Source: Thalassobius vesicularis (GTDB taxonomy: Bacteria > Pseudomonadota > Alphaproteobacteria > Rhodobacterales > Rhodobacteraceae). From it: DNA of 64,000 nt. The stretch's first letter is position 1. The number at the start of each line of letters is the position of its first letter. The notes under the pieces are model-generated. The model had not been told where the DNA came from, searched no databases, and worked only from the letters and a program-made list of their open reading frames with translations. The stretch spans positions 1-64,000 of the forward strand of contig NZ_SSMD01000007.1 in assembly GCF_004799325.1 (NCBI RefSeq). Direction: 5' to 3'. The translations under genes were made by a program, and so were the position numbers. Shown piece after piece: positions 43,119 to 50,378 of the stretch.

Positions 43119-43739
43119 ATGTTGAACTTGAATTCGATCAACAGCCGCGAAGATTTCAAATGGGAAGTGATCCGCAAGGCGCACACCGACAGCGCCTTTC
43201 GCAGCGCCCTGCGGCAGGACCCGGCTGGCACTGTCGGCAAGATGGCAAAGGTGAACGGGCTCAAGGTGAACCTGCATCAGGAGACGCCCGATAACGTCTA
43301 TTTCCTGATCAACTACAACCCCGATCTGCCGGGCGGCGCCGGGGCGATCACCGTCAATCCAACCGACAACCCCGAAGAGGTGGTGGTCAAGAAAGCGTGG
43401 AAAGACCCGGCCTATCGCGCCAAGCTGGTGGCCAATCCAGATGCGGTGCTGCGGGCGGAATTCGGCGCTGGAATGCCCGCCGGGGCCAAGCTGATGGTGC
43501 TGGAGGAAGGCAAGGACACGCTGGAACTGATCCTGCCCGCCAATCTGGACAGCGACACCGGCGCGGCCCCTGCTGCCAGCAGCGAGCTGAGCGACGAGGA
43601 ACTCGAAGGCGTCGCGGGCGGCGGCTTTTTCTCGTGGCTGGCGGTCAAGCTGGGGATGACCAGCAGCTCCTCTTCGTGCAACGCATCCACCAACTCGGGC
43701 AGCTGTGGTTGCTCGTCGGCCAGCGGGGTGCGCGCCTAG
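43119..43739 (+). CDS. NHLP-family lanthipeptide precursor with duplicated leader domain
   Basis: 206 aa. Two nitrile-hydratase-alpha-like leader units are visible: residues 12-67 (FKWEVIRKAHTDSAFRSAL...) and 88-141 (VVVKKAWKDPAYRAKLVANP...). The leader closes with ELSDEELEGVAGG (156-168), a double-glycine site for the C39 peptidase. The predicted 38-residue core starts GFFSWLAVKLGM and ends in a Ser/Thr-rich stretch with Cys187, Cys196 and Cys198. It could be dehydrated and closed into up to three (methyl)lanthionine rings. The AGGGAGA ribosome site is strong. A hairpin separates it from lanM, allowing higher precursor expression. Confidence 0.93.
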   Translation: MLNLNSINSREDFKWEVIRKAHTDSAFRSALRQDPAGTVGKMAKVNGLKVNLHQETPDNVYFLINYNPDLPGGAGAITVNPTDNPEEVVVKKAWKDPAYRAKLVANPDAVLRAEFGAGMPAGAKLMVLEEGKDTLELILPANLDSDTGAAPAASSELSDEELEGVAGGGFFSWLAVKLGMTSSSSSCNASTNSGSCGCSSASGVRA

Positions 43740-43750
43740 GATCAGCCAAG

Positions 43751-43772
43751 GCCCAGCCGGTGTCGGCTGGGC
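43751..43772 (+). terminator. Hairpin between precursor and lanM (attenuator or processing site)
   Basis: Perfect 9-bp stem GCCCAGCCG (43751-43759)/CGGCTGGGC (43764-43772) with loop GTGT, 12 bp after the precursor stop and 21 bp before the lanM ATG. No U-tract follows, so partial termination or 3'-end protection of the precursor mRNA is more likely than full termination. Confidence 0.65.
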
Positions 43773-43792
43773 TGCTGGCCTTTGCACATACC

Positions 43793-46700
43793 ATGTCACT
43801 GACCCAGACCGACCTCAGGCAGATCGCAACGGGGGCCCTGACGCTGGACGAGCGTCTGGCCCTGCCGGACACCGCCTTTGTTGCGGACCCCGGGGCGGTG
43901 CAGCGGCGGCTGGATCATTGGCGGCGCAGTCTGGGCGAGGATTTCCCCGACCGGCTGGGCAAACGTCTGGCGCAACTGGACCTGAGCGAGGCCCGCGCGG
44001 CAATGCTGATGGGTGGGCTTCGACCCGATGCGCTGACCGTGCTGCCGGACTGGACGCGCGCGCTGGCTGATCTGGCCCCTGCCTTTGCGCTGGACATCCC
44101 GGTGCCCGCCGATTTGGCCGAGATTCCGTTTGCAGATCTGCTGTGGCCTCTGGCCCGTCTTGCCGGAACCCGGATTATGACGCGCCATCCCGACCTTGCC
44201 GCGCTGCTGACGGACCAAGCACAAGAGGACATCGACGCGGCCCTCTTGCGGATTTTGTCGACGGTCACGGCGCACAGCCTGTTCGCCGAGTTTGACCTGT
44301 GGCGCAGGCTCCGTCGGGGGGGCGACCCTTATGGCAGTTTCGTACGGCATTTCCGGGCGGCTGGTCATGTGGCGTTTCTGCGTGAATACCCTGTGCTGGC
44401 GCGGCGGATCGTGACCTTTGTAGAGAGCCACATTCGGACCACCGCCCAGTTCCTGACCCGTCTGGCCGCGGATACCAAGGCGCTGGCGGCCGCTGGTGAT
44501 CTGCCCGTGGCGCGGCTCAATATCGGCCTGTCAGACCGGCATGACGGCGGCGCGACGGTGATCCTTGTCGACTTTGCCTCGGGCCGCAAGCTGGTCTACA
44601 AGCCCAAGCCGATCGAGCCTGAAATCTGGTTCAACGACTTCGCGCACGCGGCAGGGACGCTGGCGAACATTCCGGGCGGGCTGGTTCGGCCGGGGTTACT
44701 GGCGCTTGCCCGCGATGGCTATGGCTGGGTCGGGTATATCGAGCATCTGACCTGCACCGCCCCCGATCAGGTCGAACGATACTATCGCCGCGCTGGCGGG
44801 CTGGCCGCGCTGGTCCACCTGATCAACGGTTATGACTTCCACGAGGAAAACGTCATCGCCTCGGGCGAATGGCCGACGCTGGTCGATTTCGAAACCCTGT
44901 TCAACCCCGAGCCCCTGCGCCCGGACGGGCAGGACCGTCCGCAATGGTCGGTGTTCTCGGTCATGGACACGATGCTGCTGACCGCCTGGATGCCCTCGGC
45001 GCAGGGGGGATCGGTTGATATTGGCGGGTTCACCGGGTGCCTGGACGATGTCGCGCAGCACAAGGCGCAGTACCTGGACCCCAACAGCGCGACCATGCGC
45101 TGGGGCATCATGCCAAAACCTCCGCGGCGGGGCAGCAACCTGGTGCGGCTGGGCGATCAGCCCCAGCGGCTGGCAGATCACTTGGCCCCTTTCCGGGACG
45201 GTTTCAGCCGGGTCTTCAGGGCTGTGCGCGACAAGGCGGGCACCGGGCTGGACGCGCTGATCGCACGGGCTGAAACGCTCGAATTCCGGCACATCCTGCG
45301 TCACACCCGGATTTACGTGACCCTGCTGGAGGCCAGCTATCACCCCGATCTCAACCGGGACGGAATCGCGTTGAGCCTGCATTACGAGCAGGTGATGCGC
45401 GTCACCTTTCTGGGTAGCTGGAAACGCGATCAGGCCGATTTCGCGCGTCAGGAACAGGCCGAGTTGATGGCCGAGGACGTGCCTGTCTTCACCCGGCGCA
45501 ATGACGGGCGCGATCTGCTGTCGGTCACGGGTGCCGCCGTTCGCGGGTTCTTTGGCAATTCCGGGATCGACGCGTTCCGGCGGCATCTGGCGCTGACCTC
45601 CGAGGATGAACTGTGGCGGCAGATCGAGTTGGTGAACGCCGCCGTGTTCGCAGCGGGCGCAACCCCCGCGACATTGCGCGCCGGGGTCGAGGGGGACGCC
45701 TTTGCCCCCGTGGCCGAGGCTGCACGCTCCGACGACATGCTGACCGAACGCGCGGCCCAGATCGGGCGCGATCTGATCCGGCGGGCTTTTGTGGCGCCGA
45801 ACGGTGGTCTGAATTGGCAGGGCGCGGTCCCGTCTGACGCGCACCGGCGCTATCAGGTCGGCGGGCTGGATCAAGGGGTCTATGCCGGCAATGGCGGGAT
45901 TGCCCTGTTCCTTGCCGTTCTGGACAGGGCACTGCCGGGGCAAGGCTTTGCCGATGCCGCCCGCGCGACCGTGTCGATGGCCCCCGAAGATTTCGGCCGC
46001 CCCGAGGATGTGGCGACGTTCCGGGTGCCGATCGGCGGCTATTCCGGGGCCGGGGCGCTGATCTATGCCAATGTTCGTCTTGCAGCGCTGCTGGATGACC
46101 CGGCGCCTCTTGGCGCGGCGCTGCGACTGGCCGGGCTTTTGTCCCCGGTCCACATTCACATGGATACCCAGTTCGACGTGCTGAACGGATCGGCGGGGTT
46201 GATCCTGGCCCTGCTCGATCTGGCGCAAGCCTCGGGCGAGCCGCGCTGCCTGACATTGGCCGAGGTCGCCGGCGACCATCTGCTGGCCCATGCCGTGGCG
46301 CAAGGCGATACGCTGGCCTGGCCCACGATCGAGGGGCTGTTGCACGGCGGTTTCGCCCATGGCGCGGCGGGTATCGCGGTGGCTCTGATCCGTCTGGGGC
46401 ATCGTCTGGGACGCGACGATTTCGTGCGCGCAGGTCACGCCGCGCTGGGCTTTCAGGCCCGCCTTTGGGACGCCGCGCAGACCAATTGGCGCGATACAAG
46501 GCGCGAGGACGGCGCCTGCTCCTGCCAGTGGTGCTACGGCGCGGCGGGAACCGGGTTTGCCTATCTGGCCCTGTCCGGCCTGCTGCCTGACGCCACGACC
46601 CGCGAGGGCACTGACAGGGCCGCCCGCGCAGTCAGCGGGGCGAGTGCGGCGCTGGTCGATCACCTGTGCTGCGGCAATGCGGGCTCGGTCATGTTGCTGA

Positions 46701-46948
46701 TGCGGGCCGGCCAGCCCAAGGCCGCGCGCCCGATGGCCGTGGGGCTGGCGACCGCAAGGGCAACGCCGGGCGATTTTGTCCTCTATCCGCGTGGCACCTA
46801 TGCGCCGCCGCTGCGCCAGCCGGTGTTTCCGGGCCTGATGCAGGGCACTGCCGGGATCGGATTGACCCTGTTGTCTGTGGCCCGGCCCGATCTGCCGATC
46901 CCGGATGTCATGACCCTGTCGGCCCCAAACAGAAGGCACGCAGCATGA
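43793..46948 (+). CDS. lanM: Class II lanthipeptide synthetase LanM
   Basis: 1051 aa, bifunctional. The N-terminal DUF4135 dehydratase (about 130-640) phosphorylates and eliminates Ser/Thr: KLVYKPKPIEPE near 268, NGYDFHEENVI near 349, PTLVDFETLF near 362. The C-terminal LanC cyclase (about 700-1050) joins Cys to dehydro residues: LLHGGFAHGAAGIA, CQWCYGAAGTG near 912 and HLCCGNAGSV near 958. The zinc site reads Cys...CysCys-Gly-Asn instead of Cys...Cys-His-Gly, the arrangement of ProcM-like synthetases known for tolerance to varied substrates. The ATG at 43793 has a weak ribosome site. The stop overlaps the next start (ATGA). Confidence 0.95.
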   Translation: MSLTQTDLRQIATGALTLDERLALPDTAFVADPGAVQRRLDHWRRSLGEDFPDRLGKRLAQLDLSEARAAMLMGGLRPDALTVLPDWTRALADLAPAFALDIPVPADLAEIPFADLLWPLARLAGTRIMTRHPDLAALLTDQAQEDIDAALLRILSTVTAHSLFAEFDLWRRLRRGGDPYGSFVRHFRAAGHVAFLREYPVLARRIVTFVESHIRTTAQFLTRLAADTKALAAAGDLPVARLNIGLSDRHDGGATVILVDFASGRKLVYKPKPIEPEIWFNDFAHAAGTLANIPGGLVRPGLLALARDGYGWVGYIEHLTCTAPDQVERYYRRAGGLAALVHLINGYDFHEENVIASGEWPTLVDFETLFNPEPLRPDGQDRPQWSVFSVMDTMLLTAWMPSAQGGSVDIGGFTGCLDDVAQHKAQYLDPNSATMRWGIMPKPPRRGSNLVRLGDQPQRLADHLAPFRDGFSRVFRAVRDKAGTGLDALIARAETLEFRHILRHTRIYVTLLEASYHPDLNRDGIALSLHYEQVMRVTFLGSWKRDQADFARQEQAELMAEDVPVFTRRNDGRDLLSVTGAAVRGFFGNSGIDAFRRHLALTSEDELWRQIELVNAAVFAAGATPATLRAGVEGDAFAPVAEAARSDDMLTERAAQIGRDLIRRAFVAPNGGLNWQGAVPSDAHRRYQVGGLDQGVYAGNGGIALFLAVLDRALPGQGFADAARATVSMAPEDFGRPEDVATFRVPIGGYSGAGALIYANVRLAALLDDPAPLGAALRLAGLLSPVHIHMDTQFDVLNGSAGLILALLDLAQASGEPRCLTLAEVAGDHLLAHAVAQGDTLAWPTIEGLLHGGFAHGAAGIAVALIRLGHRLGRDDFVRAGHAALGFQARLWDAAQTNWRDTRREDGACSCQWCYGAAGTGFAYLALSGLLPDATTREGTDRAARAVSGASAALVDHLCCGNAGSVMLLMRAGQPKAARPMAVGLATARATPGDFVLYPRGTYAPPLRQPVFPGLMQGTAGIGLTLLSVARPDLPIPDVMTLSAPNRRHAA

Positions 46949-48216
46949 GCGATCAGTCATCCCGAGTATTTCGCAAGGCGGCGCTGGACCGGCTGTCGGA
47001 CCCCGACCAGCTGGACGAAGCGATCCGCGTGGTGCGCCCGTTCGATCTGGTCGCGGTGCTGGCGCTGGCCTGCCTTGTCGCGGCGGGCGTGGTCTGGCTG
47101 TTTCTCGGGCAGGTCAAGACGCTGGTCCCCGGCGACGGGATCTTTGCCCCGGCCGATGGCGCGATCGTTCAGGTCAGCGCCCCCGCCGAGGGCAGCCTCA
47201 GCGCGCTGCTGGTGACCACCGGGCAGGCGGTGACGGCGGGAATGCCGCTGGCCCAGATCAGCCAGCCCGAGCTGCGGCTGGAACTGGCGCAGGCGCAGGC
47301 GGCAGTGGCCGAGTTGCAGGCTCGGAACGCAACCCGAGAGGCGCAGATCGCAGACCGCGCCCGCTCGCGCGATGCAGGGTTGGCGGCGCGGCGCGCGGCG
47401 CTGGACGAACAGATCGCGGCCACCACCCGGCGCGTCTCTGTGCAGGCCGATCAACTGGCCCGGGACGAGGCCTTGCTGGCGCGTGGGCTGGTCGTGCGAC
47501 GGGCGGTCGAAGACAGCCGCCGCCAACTGGACGATGCCCGACAGGCCCTGCTGGATTTCAAGGCCGCCCTTGTGGCTCTGGACGGCGAGGCGCTGGCGGC
47601 GAAGCAACAGGATGATCGGGATCGCGCGGCCTTGGCCGAGGAACTGCGCATCCAGCAAGAGCGGGTGACACAGCTGGACCTGCGCGCGCGGGAATTCCAG
47701 GTGGTGTTGGCCCCAGCGGACGGGCGGGTCAAAGAATTGCTGGCCCGGCCCGGCGAACGCGTGGCGCCGGGTGTGCGGATCGCCACGCTGGAAACCGGCG
47801 CGGCCCCGGTCCGGCTGGTGGCCTATGTCGCGCCGGAAACCGGCAAACGCATTGCACCGGGCATGGCGGCGCTGGTGGTGCCATCAACGGTGCGGCGCGC
47901 CGAAACGGGCGGGCTGCGGGCGCGGGTTCTGTCCGTCTCCTCGGCGCCGGTCAGCCCGCAGGCGATGATCGCCGTGCTGGGCAATGAAAGCTTGCTGCCC
48001 CGGTTCGCGCCGCTTGGTGCGCCCTTCGAAGTGGTGATCGAGCTGGAGCGTGACACCGACACCGGCGCGCCGCTTTGGGCCACGGGGCAGGGCCCGACGC
48101 TGGAGATCGACAGCGGCACGCTGGCAACGGCCGAGATCACGGTCCGGATCGATCCGCCGATCGCACTGCTGATGCCCGCCATCAAGGCGCTGTTGCGCGG
48201 CGGAGGCGGGTCATGA
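46945..48216 (+). CDS. NHLP bacteriocin system secretion protein (HlyD-like)
   Basis: 423 aa. One N-terminal membrane segment (VLALACLVAAGVVWLFLG, about 35-55), a biotinyl/lipoyl-like beta domain (GDGIFAPADGAIVQVSAPAEG), a long coiled coil (about 95-235, rich in Ala, Arg, Glu and Leu) and a beta-barrel C-terminus. This is the periplasmic adaptor of the NHLP export machine, joining the ABC exporters to the outer membrane. The ATG overlaps the lanM stop and its own stop overlaps the next gene. Confidence 0.9.
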   Translation: MSDQSSRVFRKAALDRLSDPDQLDEAIRVVRPFDLVAVLALACLVAAGVVWLFLGQVKTLVPGDGIFAPADGAIVQVSAPAEGSLSALLVTTGQAVTAGMPLAQISQPELRLELAQAQAAVAELQARNATREAQIADRARSRDAGLAARRAALDEQIAATTRRVSVQADQLARDEALLARGLVVRRAVEDSRRQLDDARQALLDFKAALVALDGEALAAKQQDDRDRAALAEELRIQQERVTQLDLRAREFQVVLAPADGRVKELLARPGERVAPGVRIATLETGAAPVRLVAYVAPETGKRIAPGMAALVVPSTVRRAETGGLRARVLSVSSAPVSPQAMIAVLGNESLLPRFAPLGAPFEVVIELERDTDTGAPLWATGQGPTLEIDSGTLATAEITVRIDPPIALLMPAIKALLRGGGGS

Positions 48217-50378
48217 CGGCGGCGGTCGGGACACAACCCATGCCACAGGCTCGGCGGCGCAAGGTGCCCACCGTTCTGCAGTTCGAGGCGGTGGAATGCG
48301 GCGCGGCCTGTCTGGCGATGATCCTGGCGCGGCAGGGCCGCTTCGTGCCGGTCGAATTGTTGCGCAGCCTGTGCGGTGTCACGCGGGACGGGGCCAAGGC
48401 CAGCAACATCCTCAAGGCCGCGCGCAGCTTCGGGCTCGAGGCGCGGGGCTTTCGCAAGGAACCGGGCGAGCTGGGCACATTGACCATGCCCGTGATCCTG
48501 CACTGGAATTTCGAACATTTCGTGGTGCTGGAGGGCATCCGGGGCCGGCGCTGCTGGATCAACGATCCGGCCACGGGGCGCCGCGTGATCGGCACCGACG
48601 AGTTGGACCGCGCTTTTACCGGCGTCGTGCTGACATTCGCCCGGACCGAGGCGTTCCGTCCGGGCGGCAAGGCAGCCGGTGCCGCGGCGATGCTGTGGCG
48701 GCGTCTGGCTGCGGCCTCGGGGGCGTTGACGCTGATCGCGCTGCTGGCTGTGTGTCTGGTTGCGACGGGGCTGGTTCTGCCCGCTGCCATTCGGGTGTTT
48801 GTCGATGGCATCCTGGTGGCCGGGCAAAGCCACTGGCTGCCGGTGGTGATCGGGGGGCTGGCCGTGACCGCGCTGGTGCGGGCGGGTCTGATCCTGGTCG
48901 AGCAATCGCTGCTGGTGCGCCTGAACACCCGGATCGCGGTGTCCGGCGCAGGGCGGCTGGTCTGGCATCTGCTGCGGCTGCCGATCGCGTTTTTCATGCA
49001 GCGCCATGCAGCTGAAATCGCCGATCGCATCAACACCAACGACGAAACCGCGCGGTTGTTGTCGACCGAGGTGTCGCAGACCGTTCTCAAGCTGGTCGAG
49101 GTGCTGCTCTACGGTCTGGTTCTGGTGGTGATGGCGCCGGTCGCCGGGCTGGCGGTCTGGGCGATGGCGATCCCCAACCTGCTGGTGCTGTGGCTGTTCT
49201 CGGACCGTCTGCGCCGCACCGCCGAGACCCTTCGCCTGCGCGAAAGCCGGCTGGTCGCCCATACCGCCGGGATCATCCAGAACATCGAGACGATCCGTGC
49301 CTCGGGGCGCGAGGCGGCGGCGTTTCGGAAATGGGCGGGTTTGCATGCGCAGGTCTCCAATCACCTGCGCCGGAACGCCATCGAAGAGGCCGTGTTCGGC
49401 GCGCTGCCGGTGCTGTTGCGCGGGCTCTCTGGGGCCGGGGTCGTCGCACTGGGGGGCTGGTCGGTGCTGGAGGGGCGTTTTACCCTCGGGGATTTTCTGG
49501 CGTTCCAGACGCTCTCGGCCAGTTTCCTTGCCCCGCTCGGGGCGTTTCTGGCCCTCGGCCCGGATCTGGCCAATGTCCGCACCGGGCTGATGCGGGCCGA
49601 GGATGCGATGCGCTATCCCGTCCCGCCCGAGCCTGACACGGATTCCATTTCTGGTCCGGCAGCAGGGGGCCTTGCCGTGTCAGGGCTGAGCTTTGGCTAC
49701 TCCCCTCTGGATCCGCCGCTGGTAGAGGGGATCGACCTGACCGTAACCCCCGGTGCGTCGGTTGCGCTGGTGGGGCTGTCGGGCAGTGGCAAATCCACCT
49801 TGGGCCGGCTGATCTGTGGCCTGCTGGAGCCAAGGGGCGGCGACATCCTTCTGGATGGGCGCGCATTGCGCAGCGTTCCAAAGTTGGAGCGCGCCAACCA
49901 GATCGCCTATGTCGACCAAGAGATCTTTCTGTTCGAAGGCACGGTGCGCGATAACCTGACGCTCTGGCTGTCCTCTGCACCCGATGCCGACCTGTTGCGC
50001 GCCCTGGACGATGCGGCGCTGCTGGACGACATCCTGGCCCGGCCCGGCGGCCTGTCAGCCCCAGTGGCCGAGGGCGGCGCGAATTTCTCGGGCGGGCAGC
50101 GGCAGCGGCTGGAAATCGCGCGGGCGCTTGTCTCGGACCCCGCCGTGATCGTGCTGGACGAGGCGACGGCAGCCCTTGATCCCGAGGTCGAGGCGCAGGT
50201 GGTGGACCGCCTGTCCCGCCGCGGCATCACGCAGGTCGTCATCGCGCACCGGCTCAGCACGATCCGCGACGCGGGCGAGATCATCGTGCTGGAACGGGGA
50301 CGGATCGTCGAGCGCGGCACCCATGACGGCCTCTTGGCTCGGGGCGGGGCCTATACGGCATTGGTGGGGGCGACATGA
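48213..50378 (+). CDS. NHLP-family ABC exporter with C39 peptidase domain (transporter 1)
   Basis: 721 aa. The N-terminal C39 cysteine peptidase (about 15-140) shows the Cys in FEAVECGAACLAMIL, the His in NFEHFVVLEGI and the Asp in INDPATGRR, so it can cut the leader after Gly-Gly during export. A six-helix ABC membrane domain follows, then the ATPase: LVGLSGSGKSTLGRL, FSGGQRQRLEIARAL and VIVLDEATAALDP. It starts inside the HlyD-like stop and ends inside the next start. Confidence 0.95.
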   Translation: MTAAVGTQPMPQARRRKVPTVLQFEAVECGAACLAMILARQGRFVPVELLRSLCGVTRDGAKASNILKAARSFGLEARGFRKEPGELGTLTMPVILHWNFEHFVVLEGIRGRRCWINDPATGRRVIGTDELDRAFTGVVLTFARTEAFRPGGKAAGAAAMLWRRLAAASGALTLIALLAVCLVATGLVLPAAIRVFVDGILVAGQSHWLPVVIGGLAVTALVRAGLILVEQSLLVRLNTRIAVSGAGRLVWHLLRLPIAFFMQRHAAEIADRINTNDETARLLSTEVSQTVLKLVEVLLYGLVLVVMAPVAGLAVWAMAIPNLLVLWLFSDRLRRTAETLRLRESRLVAHTAGIIQNIETIRASGREAAAFRKWAGLHAQVSNHLRRNAIEEAVFGALPVLLRGLSGAGVVALGGWSVLEGRFTLGDFLAFQTLSASFLAPLGAFLALGPDLANVRTGLMRAEDAMRYPVPPEPDTDSISGPAAGGLAVSGLSFGYSPLDPPLVEGIDLTVTPGASVALVGLSGSGKSTLGRLICGLLEPRGGDILLDGRALRSVPKLERANQIAYVDQEIFLFEGTVRDNLTLWLSSAPDADLLRALDDAALLDDILARPGGLSAPVAEGGANFSGGQRQRLEIARALVSDPAVIVLDEATAALDPEVEAQVVDRLSRRGITQVVIAHRLSTIRDAGEIIVLERGRIVERGTHDGLLARGGAYTALVGAT

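Noticed and set aside
44696-46960. 754-aa minus-strand open frame
   Set aside because: Antisense to lanM, whose dehydratase and cyclase motifs are unmistakable.
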